NCBI GenBank assembly: GCA_014695325.1
Contig: JACJNZ010000039.1
Location: forward strand, 310,001-374,000
Source: Cyanobacteria bacterium FACHB-502
GTDB lineage: Bacteria; Cyanobacteriota; Cyanobacteriia; Elainellales; Elainellaceae
Direction of reading: 5' to 3'
DNA: 64,000 bases
In this document: piece by piece, positions 9,193 to 18,622 of the stretch
How the letters are laid out: each line of letters begins with the position of its first letter
How positions within the stretch are numbered: position 1 is the stretch's first letter
The notes under the pieces: model-generated
Databases searched by the model: none
What the model was told of the DNA's origin: nothing
Seen by the model: the letters and a program-made list of their open reading frames with translations, nothing else
Made by a program: the position numbers and the translations under genes

Positions 9193-9553
9193 GCCATACC
9201 TCAGCACTTGTCAATAGCTGCTTTAATTCTTGCAGAAATTGTTCATAACCGCACTGAGTTGCGCTGGGTTTTACCACAATAACCAGCATCCAGCCTGGAA
9301 CCAAAGCGGGAAGAAACTGCCGGAATACAGCATGAATTTGCCGCTTAATCCGGTTTCGCACTACTGCCCGCTTACTCACTTTTTGGCTGATCGAAATCCC
9401 AATCCGGGTACAGCGAACTGCCTCTGAATTTAGCGCAGCCGGCAAACGCAAAGCTCTCAACGTCAAATTAGCAGTCGATCGCCGTAGACCCGACTGATAG
9501 ACTCTGCTAAAGTCATCACGATGTTTAAGCCGATGGCATCCAGGCAGAGCCAC
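9182..9553 (-). CDS. rnpA: Ribonuclease P protein component
   Basis: 123 residues from a GTG start. 'LKHRDDFSRVYQSGLR' at the N-terminus and the RNR-like signature 'VSKRAVVRNRIKRQIHAVFRQ' (~50-72) are diagnostic. The protein binds the P RNA (rnpB, not in the window) and helps remove tRNA 5' leaders. It lies 26 bp after rpmH, the near-universal bacterial order. Its stop overlaps the start of the PH-domain gene. Confidence 0.95.
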   Translation of the reverse strand: MALPGCHRLKHRDDFSRVYQSGLRRSTANLTLRALRLPAALNSEAVRCTRIGISISQKVSKRAVVRNRIKRQIHAVFRQFLPALVPGWMLVIVVKPSATQCGYEQFLQELKQLLTSAEVWHGD

Positions 9554-9579
9554 GTCAGCCCATCCATTGACGATCGCGT

Positions 9580-9720
9580 CTAACTAACAGAAAGTTTTTC
9601 CCGACCTTTCTGCCGCCGCGCCTTAATCACACGCTGTCCATTCTTGGTTCGCATTCTTGTCCGAAAACCAGAAACCCGTCTGCGCTTCCGGCGAGTTCCT
9701 TCCAGAGTGCGCTTAGTCAT
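9580..9720 (-). CDS. rpmH: 50S ribosomal protein L34
   Basis: 46 residues. The reading frame gives the standard L34 sequence: '[20 protein letters not shown]', then '[16 protein letters not shown]' and a short basic end. It heads the rpmH-rnpA-PH-yidC-jag-yceD-ycf46 block. L34 is a small, highly basic component of the large subunit. The AT-rich stretch before it (9721-9800) should hold the promoter, but no consensus boxes stand out. Confidence 0.95.
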   Translation of the reverse strand: MTKRTLEGTRRKRRRVSGFRTRMRTKNGQRVIKARRQKGREKLSVS

Positions 9721-9802
9721 ACCGCTTTGCTCCCAGCAATTCTAAAGATCTAAAAAGCCACGATTTCTAATCATACCACCCCGTTGCCGGGAAGCAAGAA
9801 GG

Positions 9803-10357
9803 CTAGCGAGATGCACTGCCCTGGTTGTTGATGCTAAGAATCCAGGTTCCCACATAGCGCATCATCGGCAGATCGCCCGGAGAGCGCACCATTGCATTGA
9901 AATAGTGAGTTCCCGGACGGTTGGGGTTCCGTACGTTAGACAAAATGATTTGCACCCGGGTATCTGCCGGAACAGGTTCCTGAGGGTAAATTTCCAGCAC
10001 CCGGTTATCCTGATCCCATACCACATCCTCGATCGCAATTTTCTCGCCGTTTGACGTGACTTCGACCCGCTCTGGGTCAAATCTGCCCCCATAAGTTTCG
10101 GGGTAAGTGACGGCAAATTCAGATACCGCAAACGTCATTTTGGTGGCTGGAATATTGAGATAGTACCGATCGCGAGTTCCCGGTCTACCATAGTAGTCCT
10201 GCCGATAGCTGAGTTGATTTTCCCGGCTTACGCCACTAAAAATCGTTAACCCCGGACCTCCCTGAGCCAGAGCGGTTGCAGCTAGCCCGGTCAGGAGACA
10301 GCTACTTGCTGCTAGAGCGGCAAAAAGACGAAGCATTGGAGAAGTTTGGCGTTTCAT
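9803..10357 (-). CDS. Secreted DUF2808 protein
   Basis: 184 residues. Residues 1-~31 form a Sec signal peptide: a basic start, a Leu/Ala core and an 'ATALA' cleavage region. The mature part matches DUF2808: 'YYLNIPATKM', 'FAVSEFAVTYPETYGGRFDPERVEV' and 'VQIILSNVRNPN..GTHYFNAMV'. The family is nearly restricted to cyanobacteria and is periplasmic or secreted, and no function is established. It is convergent with nothing and lies 82 bp downstream of rpmH's start side, probably as an independent unit. Confidence 0.75.
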   Translation of the reverse strand: MKRQTSPMLRLFAALAASSCLLTGLAATALAQGGPGLTIFSGVSRENQLSYRQDYYGRPGTRDRYYLNIPATKMTFAVSEFAVTYPETYGGRFDPERVEVTSNGEKIAIEDVVWDQDNRVLEIYPQEPVPADTRVQIILSNVRNPNRPGTHYFNAMVRSPGDLPMMRYVGTWILSINNQGSASR

Positions 10358-10522
10358 AGGTTAGGAATGATTTACAGCTACATTGCCAGGAATGTTAGCA
10401 AGTCTTAATTCACCTAAAGACTCTATCAAAATTCGTGAAGTTCCGCGTGCGCGATCGGACGTATCCAAGGACTGGCACAAGCCTCTGCAAGGCGTTTAGA
10501 GTATTCCACCCAAGCGACATCG

Positions 10523-11539
10523 CTATGGCAGAGACCCCGATGTCCCGACGATTTCTCGAATTCGGTAGATCGGACGCTTTTGAGACTCATGATAGGTTCG
10601 CATCAGCAGCTCTGCCAAAAGCCCAAAGCTAAAAAGCTGTACTCCCGTTAAGAACAACACGACTGCCAGAAACAGCAAAGGGCGATCGCCAATACTTTGC
10701 CCCAGTGCAAACTTGACAAAGGTCAGGTAGAGTCCGGTTGCTATGCCTAGCAGCATTGAGATCAAGCCAAACCAGCCAAAAACGTGCATGGGCCGGGTGA
10801 GAAATCGCTTCATAAAAAAGATGGTGAGCAAATCCATCAAAACGCGAAATGTGCGCCCCAAGCCGTATTTACTCTGTCCAAAGCGGCGGGCATGATGCCG
10901 AACCGGAATCTCAGCGATTCTGGCTCCCTCAATAAATGCTAGAGCGGGTAGAAAGCGGTGCAACTCACCATACAGATTCATATCGATCACGAGTTCCGAT
11001 CGATAAGCCTTCAGTGAACAGCCATAGTCGTGAATCTGCACGCCTGTCACTCGACCAATCAGCCAGTTCGCAATGCGAGAAGGAATCAGGCGAGTCATCA
11101 TGGCATCCTGCCGCTGCTTGCGCCAACCGCTCACCAAGTCATATCCTTCTGCCAGCTTTGCTAGAAGATTGGGGATATCAGCCGGATCGTTTTGCAAATC
11201 AGCATCTAACGTAATAATTACTCGACCCCGCGCCTGGTTGAACCCGGCTGCCATTGCTGCAGTTTGACCGTAGTTGCGACGCAGCAGCACTGCTTTTAGG
11301 TCCGTCCGCTCCTGAGCCATTTGCTTTAGCAGCTCGGTCGAGCCATCCTTTGAGCCATCATCAACACAAATAATTTCATAGGAGAGCTGATTGTCTTGCA
11401 GCGTTCGGGCGATCGTCTCCATCAGCACAGGTAGGCTTTCCACCTCGTTGTAGAGCGGCACGACCGCAGAGACGTCCAGCGGCTGACTGGGTAACACAAC
11501 CCGTTCCTTCGCATTGCCCGACAACAAGGATGAACTCAT
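10523..11539 (-). CDS. GT2 polyprenyl-phosphate glycosyltransferase (DPM1/GtrB-like)
   Basis: 338 residues from the ATG at 11539. GGAGAGGAG lies 12 bases upstream of it, and several in-frame upstream starts are possible. The catalytic GT-A domain has 'VVPLYNEVESLP', 'ICVDDGSKDGS' and the metal-binding 'DADLQNDP'. It is followed by 'YGCSLKAYR' and two C-terminal membrane segments (~240-262 and ~275-300). This architecture belongs to enzymes that move a sugar from a nucleotide donor to undecaprenyl or dolichyl phosphate on the cytoplasmic face. A paralogue with the same architecture lies at 58226-59167. The acceptor glycan is unknown. Confidence 0.85.
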   Translation of the reverse strand: MSSSLLSGNAKERVVLPSQPLDVSAVVPLYNEVESLPVLMETIARTLQDNQLSYEIICVDDGSKDGSTELLKQMAQERTDLKAVLLRRNYGQTAAMAAGFNQARGRVIITLDADLQNDPADIPNLLAKLAEGYDLVSGWRKQRQDAMMTRLIPSRIANWLIGRVTGVQIHDYGCSLKAYRSELVIDMNLYGELHRFLPALAFIEGARIAEIPVRHHARRFGQSKYGLGRTFRVLMDLLTIFFMKRFLTRPMHVFGWFGLISMLLGIATGLYLTFVKFALGQSIGDRPLLFLAVVLFLTGVQLFSFGLLAELLMRTYHESQKRPIYRIREIVGTSGSLP

Positions 11540-11780
11540 AGCTTTTTTAAACTCCTCTCCCAGGTAGTATTCCATTCTCAGCATGAAACTGCATAGATGG
11601 AAAGATCTCAATCTGCTTGTAGGACGCAGCAGCCGATGATTGAGTGCCATTTCTAGTCAAAAGGGCGTGGCAAAATACATCATAGAACTGAAGAAACGAT
11701 ACAGTTCCAGCAGTCACAATGAAATATAGTTCATCTCTGACTCTATCCAGGTCAGAAGTCATGTCAAGAGGTTATTCTTC

Positions 11781-12449
11781 ATGCCCCTGACAATTCTTGT
11801 TGCCGACGACGATCCAGGAACTTGTCTTGCGGTCAGTGATTATCTTGAGCTCAAGGGCTATTCGGTAATTGCAGCAGACAATGGGGCAAAGGCACTAGAT
11901 TTGGTCGGTCACTACAGACCGCACTTGCTCGTCACAGACGTAACAATGCCGCAAATGGACGGCTACGAACTCGTTCGTCAGGTGCGTCTCAAGCCAGAAT
12001 TCCGGCTGCTGCCTGTGATTTTCCTGACCGCCAGAAGCGATACCCAGGAGCGAATTCGTGGCTATCAGCTAGGGGGTGATGCCTATCTTGCTAAACCATT
12101 TGAGCTAGAAGAACTGGGAGCCGTTGTTCGCAATTTGCTGGAACGATCGCAGCTCATTGCAACCGAGTGGCGATCTCAGGCAACGGTGGGAAGATCAGAA
12201 ACAGATACGGCTGTGCAGCCTGTAATTCAACCGCCTGCTTCGCGTCAGCAGCTATTAGATTTTACAGGCCGCGAAATCGAAGTTCTTTCCCTGCTATCCG
12301 AGGGATTGTCGAATAACCAGATCGGAGAGCAGCTCCACCTGAGCCCGCGTACGATCGAGAAATATGTGAGCAGCCTACTGAGAAAAACTGAAGCGAACAA
12401 TCGAGCAGAACTGGTGCGCTATGCAATGGAGCATCACTTAGTTGACTAA
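11781..12449 (+). CDS. LuxR/NarL-type response regulator, probably Rre1/Ycf29 type
   Basis: 222 residues. The receiver domain (1-~120) has the acidic pair D10-D11, phospho-acceptor D53 in 'LLVTDVTMPQMDGYE', the conserved Thr in 'FLTAR' and Lys in 'LAKPFELEELG'. A linker leads to a LuxR HTH (~155-215) with 'LTGREIEVLSLLSEGLSNNQI' split by the usual turn, then 'RTIEKYVSSLLRK'. The receiver closely resembles my memory of cyanobacterial Rre1 (Ycf29), the stress regulator that pairs with Hik34 or Hik2; the assignment is by resemblance only. No kinase gene is adjacent. The gene faces away from the glycosyltransferase, with a 241-bp shared upstream region. Confidence 0.8.
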   Translation: MPLTILVADDDPGTCLAVSDYLELKGYSVIAADNGAKALDLVGHYRPHLLVTDVTMPQMDGYELVRQVRLKPEFRLLPVIFLTARSDTQERIRGYQLGGDAYLAKPFELEELGAVVRNLLERSQLIATEWRSQATVGRSETDTAVQPVIQPPASRQQLLDFTGREIEVLSLLSEGLSNNQIGEQLHLSPRTIEKYVSSLLRKTEANNRAELVRYAMEHHLVD

Positions 12450-12487
12450 GCAAAGTTGACTGAGCAAAAGCTATTTTTCGCTTGCTC
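12440..12487 (+). terminator. 14-bp tandem duplication and hairpin after the response regulator
   Basis: Copies at 12440-12453 and 12454-12467 differ at one base, and the first copy contains the TAA stop. GAGCAA (12462-12467) pairs with TTGCTC (12482-12487), with AGC/GCT inside. The second copy of the duplication therefore provides the left arm of the hairpin. It lies between two convergent genes, so a bidirectional terminator is plausible. The U-run after it is weak. Confidence 0.4.
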
Positions 12488-12532
12488 AATTCCAACGGAA
12501 GTTGACCAAATCTACCGCAAACCGAATGCTGC

Positions 12533-13138
12533 TCAGGTTTTGACCTTTACGTTAAGCTTGCCCGGAGTACGACGAGTCTTACGAATCGAGTAAGGCAGTA
12601 CCCCAACTAGCAGAGCAAAAATCTCATCCGGGATGCGGGCGATCGTTTCTTGATCAAAGTAGGTTTCAAATTGGGTTAAGACCATCTGGGCGCGCTTATC
12701 CGGCTCCGACTGGTCAGTAGACTGCTGGGTAAGCTTGATCCACTGTCGCCGGATCAAGTAGGCATTCTGGCGATCCTTGTGATGTTCAGGACGCAGCAAA
12801 GAGAGGTTTCCAACGGGAATAACGCGCTGACAGTCTTGATCGAAAATGCTGCCGATCGCTGCCCCTGGTCCTGCAAACTCGGCATGAAACTCTTTACATA
12901 AAATGAGTCCATTGCGTCGCCGACTGTTTACAATCCAGAGTTGACCCTGACGCAACCGCTCTAAAATTTGCTCTGCTACCTCATCTTCAAGCTGGGGCGG
13001 GTAGTCGAGTTCTGGCATGAAATCGATCGCGCTGCCGTGAGGCGGATTGCAGCTGTTCATTGTTCGGTTGGTTGAGACAGCATAGAAAGGACTCTCTCGT
13101 GAGGGAACCTGATAATACTGCCGAGTTTCGCTGTCCAT
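12533..13138 (-). CDS. Cyanobacterial conserved hypothetical protein
   Basis: 201 residues from the ATG at 13138, chosen because GGGAG lies ~9 bases upstream. A TTG 45 bases earlier is also in frame. I do not recognise the family. The sequence is soluble and mixed: an N-terminal 'QYYQVPSRESPFYAV' region, 'QLWIVNSRRRNGLILCKEF', and a C-terminal half with 'TQFETYFDQETIARIPDEIFALLVGVLPYSIRK' split over ~30 residues. There are no membrane segments and no metal motifs. It is convergent with the response regulator, with a hairpin between them. Confidence 0.55.
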   Translation of the reverse strand: MDSETRQYYQVPSRESPFYAVSTNRTMNSCNPPHGSAIDFMPELDYPPQLEDEVAEQILERLRQGQLWIVNSRRRNGLILCKEFHAEFAGPGAAIGSIFDQDCQRVIPVGNLSLLRPEHHKDRQNAYLIRRQWIKLTQQSTDQSEPDKRAQMVLTQFETYFDQETIARIPDEIFALLVGVLPYSIRKTRRTPGKLNVKVKT

Positions 13139-13600
13139 CTCAATCAGCTCCCGTGGCTTGCCTGAGGCAGGCAATTCATGCAATACACTTTTGCAACACC
13201 CTCTTGGAACACCCTTTTACCGGACGTTTACCGGACAGATTTTGCAGGAACACCTTACCGATCGCCTGAAGTTACCGATTGCCTAAAACAACTGCTGCCC
13301 TAGACAGCATCTGCGGCAAAATCGCTGCCTTATCGATTCGATGATACCTCCATCTTATTGCATTCAACTTCGGCTGGGCATGGGTGATCATCAAGAGATT
13401 TTTAAGGAGATATGAAGATTGCCTGACAACAAGAGGTTTTTACTTGTGAGAGGGGTGGAGGTTACGGAGATTTTGCAGGAGATCTGCAATCGCTTCTCTA
13501 AAGCAGCATCTTGACGACTGAGGATGAGATTAAGGTGCTGCTTCTGATGCCGCACCCGCCTACAATTGTCAGGTAGACCTGTTTGAGTGAGTGATTGCCC
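13139..13600. other. 462-bp divergent spacer upstream of hom
   Basis: No credible gene. TTTACCGGAC is repeated at 13216-13225 and 13227-13236, and ACCGAT..GCCT recurs just after. A good -10 box, TACAAT, lies at 13561-13566, about 35 bases before the hom start, but no matching -35 is evident. The rest holds no strong hairpin. Confidence 0.4.
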
Positions 13601-14938
13601 GTGGCATTTAAGGTTGGCTTATTGGGATTAGGAACAGTCGGTTCAGGCACAGCCGCGATTCTGCTTGATCCGGCGCAGCGACATCCCTTGCTGCAAGAGC
13701 TGCAAATCCATCGTGTAGGTGTTCGATCGCTCGATAGAGCCAGGTCGGTCGATCTGCCCGCAGAGCAACTCACGACTGATTTAGAATCGATCGTCACCGA
13801 TCCAGAAATTGATATTGTCGTTGAGGTGATGGGGGGCTTAGAGCCTGCGCGTTCCTTAATGTTGAAGGCAATTGCCCACGGCAAGCACGTTGTCACTGCC
13901 AATAAGGCGGCGATCGCTCGTTATGGGGATGAGATTTTTACGGCAGCAAATGCGGCTGGGGTTTATGTGTTGATTGAGGCGGCGGTTGCGGGCGGCATTC
14001 CGGTGATTGAGCCGTTAAAACAATCGCTTTGTGCCAACCGAATTCAGACAGTCATTGGGATTGTGAACGGCACCACAAACTATATTTTGAGCCGGATGCA
14101 AGCGGAAGGCAGTGATTTTCATGATGTACTGGCAGACGCTCAGCGATTAGGGTATGCCGAAGCTGATCCAACAGCAGACGTTGATGGACTCGACGCAGCC
14201 GATAAAGTGGCAATTCTGGCATCGCTGGCGTTTGGGGGGCGAATCAAGCTACCCGAAGTCTACTGCGAAGGAATTCGATCGGTCAGTGCAGCGGATATTG
14301 CCTACGCAGAAAAGCTTGGCTTTGTGATCAAGCTACTGGCAACGGCGAAGCGGGATGCTGTTAAAGATGCTGTTAAAACAGATGAACTAGAGCAGTTGCA
14401 GGTGCGGGTTCACCCGACACTGGTTCCCAAGAGCCACCCGCTTGCCAGCGTAAATGGCGTCTATAACGCGATTTTGATCGAAGGTGAACCTGTGGGGCAG
14501 GTGATGTTTTTCGGTCCTGGGGCAGGGTCAGGACCAACCGCCAGCGCAGTCGTCGCCGATATTCTTAATATTGCTGCCATTCTGAAAGTAGGACGCGAAA
14601 CGGTTGTGCAGCCCAATGGCAAACCTTTGCTTGATCCGTTGCTTGCCTGCTCCCATCAGCATTACAGCAAAATCACGCCGATCGATGAACTGGTAACACG
14701 ATTTTATGCACGGGTTTTAACCCAGGATAGTCCGGGCGTGATTGGGAAGCTCGGAACCTGTTTTGGCAACCACGAGGTGAGCCTGGAATCGGTGGTGCAA
14801 ACCGGAATGCGCGATGATTCCGCAGAAATCGTGGTAATCACGCACTATGTTCGAGAAGCCAACTTCCGGGAGGCACTGGCGGAAATTCGATCGATGGAGT
14901 CAGTGCAGACGATCGCAAGTGTACTGCGCGTTCTTTAA
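13601..14938 (+). CDS. hom: Homoserine dehydrogenase
   Basis: 445 residues from the GTG at 13601, giving the family N-terminus 'MAFKVGLLGLGTVGSGTA'. An in-frame TTG two codons earlier is unlikely. Residues 1-~130 are the NAD(P)-binding fold. The catalytic domain contains 'KHVVTANKAAIA', 'GIVNGTTNYILS' and 'ADPTADVDGLDAADK'. Residues ~360-445 are a C-terminal ACT domain, which normally mediates threonine feedback. It reduces aspartate semialdehyde to homoserine for threonine and methionine synthesis. It is a monofunctional enzyme without an aspartokinase domain. An in-frame 12-bp tandem duplication (14354-14377) repeats Asp-Ala-Val-Lys at residues 252-259. Confidence 0.95.
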   Translation: MAFKVGLLGLGTVGSGTAAILLDPAQRHPLLQELQIHRVGVRSLDRARSVDLPAEQLTTDLESIVTDPEIDIVVEVMGGLEPARSLMLKAIAHGKHVVTANKAAIARYGDEIFTAANAAGVYVLIEAAVAGGIPVIEPLKQSLCANRIQTVIGIVNGTTNYILSRMQAEGSDFHDVLADAQRLGYAEADPTADVDGLDAADKVAILASLAFGGRIKLPEVYCEGIRSVSAADIAYAEKLGFVIKLLATAKRDAVKDAVKTDELEQLQVRVHPTLVPKSHPLASVNGVYNAILIEGEPVGQVMFFGPGAGSGPTASAVVADILNIAAILKVGRETVVQPNGKPLLDPLLACSHQHYSKITPIDELVTRFYARVLTQDSPGVIGKLGTCFGNHEVSLESVVQTGMRDDSAEIVVITHYVREANFREALAEIRSMESVQTIASVLRVL

Positions 14939-14974
14939 CTGCTGAGCCAGGGTTCAATCTGGGTAAGCCAGAGT

Positions 14975-17900
14975 TTAATTTGAGGGATTGCCATATCCTC
15001 CGCCACCGGGCGTTTCAATCCTAAACTGATCGCCTGGATTCATCGTGACTTCGGCTCTACCGCTTAAAAGTTCCGTTTCACCGGTCGATCGCACGACTGA
15101 ATTGCGTCCGATCGCCCCTGGCTGACCGCCTGCTAACCCAAAGGGAGAAACCACACGATGGCTGGACAGAATTGCTGCCGTCATCGATTCCCGGAACTGG
15201 AGACAGCGAATTACTCCATTGCCACCCTGATGAGTTCCCGTTCCGCCGCTTCCGGTACGAATCGCAAAATTTTCGAGCAGCACCGGAAACCGCCATTCCA
15301 GCACTTCTGGGTCGGTGAGGCGCGAATTGGTCATGTGGGTTTGCACTGCGTCTGTGCCATCGAACGTTTTGCCTGCTCCTGACCCGCCGCAAATCGTTTC
15401 GTAATACTGATAGCGATCGTTGCCAAACGTGAAATTGTTCATCGTGCCCTGTGCGGCTGCCATGACTCCGAGCGCACCATAAAGGGCATTGGCGATTGCC
15501 TGGGAAGTTTCTACATTGCCTGCAACCACGGCAGCGGGGTAGTGCGGATTCAGCAAGCTGCCTTCCGGGACAACGATCGTGAGCGGCTGAAGACAGCCTG
15601 CGTTCAAGGGAATATCATCCTCAACAAGCGTTCTAAACACATAAAGAACGACCGCTTTGCAGATTGCGAGGGGTGCATTGAGGTTGTTGGGCTGCTGCGG
15701 AGAAGTCCCTGTAAAGTCAACGGTTGCTGTACGGTGAGGGCGATCGATCGTAACTTTGACCTGAATTTGAGTGCCATCATCCATCGGGTAAGTAAAACTG
15801 CCGTCTTGAAGGACACTGAGGACTCGCCGCACTGCTTCGGCTGCATTATCCTGAACGAACTGCATATAGGTTTGCACCGTTTCTAGCCCGTAGTGACTCA
15901 CCATGCGCCGGAGTTCTTGCACACCGCGTTCGTTCGCTGCCACCTGTGCCTGAAGGTCGGCAATATTTTGGTCGGGATTACGTGCCGGATAAGCTTCGGT
16001 ATTTAACAATTGCCGCATCTCCGCTTCACGAAACTGTCCCTGTTCGACCAACAGAAAATTATCGATCAAAATGCCTTCCTGCTCGATCGTTTGACTATGC
16101 GGCGGCATTGAGCCAGGTGTGATTCCCCCGATATCAGCATGATGTCCGCGTGAGGCAACGTAAAACTGCGGTGTATTAGTTTCTAAAAAAACGGGTGTGA
16201 TCACCGTGATGTCAGGCAAGTGAGTACCGCCGTTGTAGGGATTATTTTGTACATAGACATCGCCCGGTTTCAAGCGGTTGCCCTTTGCGGTCATCAAGCT
16301 CTGGACACTTTCGCTCATCGAACCCAAATGCACTGGGATATGGGGTGCGTTAGCAACTAACTGTCCACTGCGATCGAATATGGCACAGGAAAAATCCAGC
16401 CGTTCCTTGATGTTCACAGAGTAGCTGGTGTTTTGCAGCGTCACACCCATTTCTTCAGCGATCGATCGCACCAAATTATTAAAAATTTCCAGCAGTACCG
16501 GGTCGGGCTTGGCGAGCGGTAGGTCGATTTGGGATTCGCGCTGAGCATTGACACCCGTTTGCTTTTGCAGCAGCAAATGATTGTTCTCGGTTAGAACTGC
16601 CAGCCAGCCGGGTTCAATTACGTTCGTACTGGTTGCTTCGATCAGCAGAGCTGGTCCCAGGAGACGATCGTGGGCACAAAGCTGCTCACGCAGGTAGACG
16701 GGCGTATTGTGTTCCTGGCCCCCAGTGTACATCTGCACCGTTGAGGTGGGGTAAAGGGGTTGAGTCCGTGGGGGAGCGGTTACCCGCTCGGTCGGGGTAG
16801 TCGTTTTACCGATCGCTTCAACTGAAACTGCTTCTACAATTAGGGGTTTGTTCTTCATCACAAACCCGTATCGTTGCTGATATGCCGACTCGTACTGGCG
16901 CAGCATGGCTGGACGATCGCCAAAGTCAATAACCAATGCAGAATCCGTGCCTTCATAGCGCAGATGAACTCTGGAAAGCGATCGAATATTCTCCGGCAAA
17001 ATGCCCTGCTGCTGAACGGCGGTGTGAGCTTCTGCGGTGAGGTTATTCAGAATTTCGGTCAGGGTCGATAGTACTTCATCGGTAAGACGGGCTTCGATCG
17101 CCTGTTCGCGAATCGTGCTGATATCTGCCAAGCCCATACCGTAAGCCGAGAGTACACCAGCATAGGGATGGAGAAACACCTGACGTATGCCCAGTGCGTC
17201 TGCAATGCGACAAGCGTGCTGTCCGCCTGCGCCCCCAAAACAGCAAAGGGTGTATTGAGCCACATCGTAGCCGCGCTGGATCGAGATTTTTTTGATCGCG
17301 GTTGCCATTTTGTCAATCGCGATCGTTAGAAATCCTTCGGCAACTTGCTGAGGAGTTTGAGCACTCCCTGTCTTTGCCGCAATTTCTGCCGCTAAATGAG
17401 TGAATTGTTGCTGCACAATCTGGAAGTCGATCGGCTGATTGCCCTCCTGCCCAAAAACCTGTGGGAAAAACTGCGGCTGGATTCTACCCAGCATTACATT
17501 ACAGTCTGTCACTGTCAGGGGTCCGCCTTTGCGATAGCAGGCAGGTCCAGGATGTGCTCCCGCCGATTGGGGTCCGACTCGATAGCGCGCACCGTCAAAC
17601 TGCAAAATCGAACCGCCTCCTGCCGCAACCGTATGAATTGACATCATCGGCGCACGCAGTCTGACTCCTGCGACCTCGGTTTCAAACACCCGCTCATACT
17701 CGCCGTTGAAGTGGGATACATCGGTTGAAGTGCCACCCATGTCAAAGCCGATAATTTTGTCAAATCCTGCTCTCGCACTGGTTTGCACCGCTCCCACAAT
17801 GCCGCCTGCCGGACCAGAGAGAATGCTGTCTTTGCCCTGAAACAGGCTAGCATCGGTAAGCCCGCCATTTGACTGCATAAACATCAGCGCGGGCTTGTAG

Positions 17901-18616
17901 CCAGTGCCCGATTGCTGAAGTTCAGCAGCAATGCGATCGACATATCGCCTCAGAATCGGCGACAAATAGGCATCAACAACCGTGGTATCTCCCCGGCTCA
18001 CTAGCTTCATCAGCGGACTGACTCGGTGAGAAACGGAAATTTGAGTGAATCCGATCGCCTTTGCAAGGTCAGCAACCTGCTGTTCATGGGCGGGATAGCG
18101 ATAGCCATGCATTAAGACGATTGCACAGGCGCGAATTCCTGCGTTGTATGCAATTTGGAGATCGGCAGTCAAACGAGTAGGATGAAGCGGCGCGAGAATT
18201 TCGCCTTGAGCTGTACAGCGTTCCTCGACTTCGATCACGCGCTCATAAAGCATTTCCGGTAAAATAATTTGCCGCGCAAAAATGTTGGGGCGATTCTGAT
18301 AGCCAATCCGTAGCGCGTCGCGAAATCCCTGCGTGATCAGCAGCACGGTTCGATCGCCTTTGCGTTCCAGCAGCGCGTTGGTCGCAACGGTGGTTCCCAT
18401 CTTAATTGCCGCAATTTGGGCCGTAGGGAGCGGCACGTTTACAGGAAGACCCATTACCTCGCGGATGCCTTGAAGAGGCGCGTCGCTGTAGCGATCGGGA
18501 TTCTCAGACAGCAGCTTGTGAATCGTCAGAGAACCGTCTGGACGCTGCGCTACAACATCGGTAAACGTGCCGCCTCGATCGATCCAAAACTGCCAGCGTC
18601 CTTGCTGAGAAGTCAT
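14975..18616 (-). CDS. 5-oxoprolinase, fused HyuA-HyuB type
   Basis: 1,213 residues. The N-terminal ~690 residues are the hydantoinase A/oxoprolinase half, with the nucleotide-binding motifs 'DRGGTFTDVVAQRPDG' and 'GFDMGGTSTDVS'. The C-terminal ~510 are the hydantoinase B half, with 'SVNIKERLDFSCAIFD', 'VQNNPYNGGTHLPDIT' and a final 'GGGGYGNP'. The single-chain fusion and length match ATP-dependent 5-oxoprolinase, which hydrolyses 5-oxoproline to glutamate; the related hydantoinases and acetone carboxylases are usually split. It starts 6 bp after the ccmO stop on the same strand, so it is probably the last gene of the carboxysome operon. It is convergent with hom (36-bp gap). Confidence 0.85.
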   Translation of the reverse strand: MTSQQGRWQFWIDRGGTFTDVVAQRPDGSLTIHKLLSENPDRYSDAPLQGIREVMGLPVNVPLPTAQIAAIKMGTTVATNALLERKGDRTVLLITQGFRDALRIGYQNRPNIFARQIILPEMLYERVIEVEERCTAQGEILAPLHPTRLTADLQIAYNAGIRACAIVLMHGYRYPAHEQQVADLAKAIGFTQISVSHRVSPLMKLVSRGDTTVVDAYLSPILRRYVDRIAAELQQSGTGYKPALMFMQSNGGLTDASLFQGKDSILSGPAGGIVGAVQTSARAGFDKIIGFDMGGTSTDVSHFNGEYERVFETEVAGVRLRAPMMSIHTVAAGGGSILQFDGARYRVGPQSAGAHPGPACYRKGGPLTVTDCNVMLGRIQPQFFPQVFGQEGNQPIDFQIVQQQFTHLAAEIAAKTGSAQTPQQVAEGFLTIAIDKMATAIKKISIQRGYDVAQYTLCCFGGAGGQHACRIADALGIRQVFLHPYAGVLSAYGMGLADISTIREQAIEARLTDEVLSTLTEILNNLTAEAHTAVQQQGILPENIRSLSRVHLRYEGTDSALVIDFGDRPAMLRQYESAYQQRYGFVMKNKPLIVEAVSVEAIGKTTTPTERVTAPPRTQPLYPTSTVQMYTGGQEHNTPVYLREQLCAHDRLLGPALLIEATSTNVIEPGWLAVLTENNHLLLQKQTGVNAQRESQIDLPLAKPDPVLLEIFNNLVRSIAEEMGVTLQNTSYSVNIKERLDFSCAIFDRSGQLVANAPHIPVHLGSMSESVQSLMTAKGNRLKPGDVYVQNNPYNGGTHLPDITVITPVFLETNTPQFYVASRGHHADIGGITPGSMPPHSQTIEQEGILIDNFLLVEQGQFREAEMRQLLNTEAYPARNPDQNIADLQAQVAANERGVQELRRMVSHYGLETVQTYMQFVQDNAAEAVRRVLSVLQDGSFTYPMDDGTQIQVKVTIDRPHRTATVDFTGTSPQQPNNLNAPLAICKAVVLYVFRTLVEDDIPLNAGCLQPLTIVVPEGSLLNPHYPAAVVAGNVETSQAIANALYGALGVMAAAQGTMNNFTFGNDRYQYYETICGGSGAGKTFDGTDAVQTHMTNSRLTDPEVLEWRFPVLLENFAIRTGSGGTGTHQGGNGVIRCLQFRESMTAAILSSHRVVSPFGLAGGQPGAIGRNSVVRSTGETELLSGRAEVTMNPGDQFRIETPGGGGYGNPSN

Positions 18617-18622
18617 AATTTT

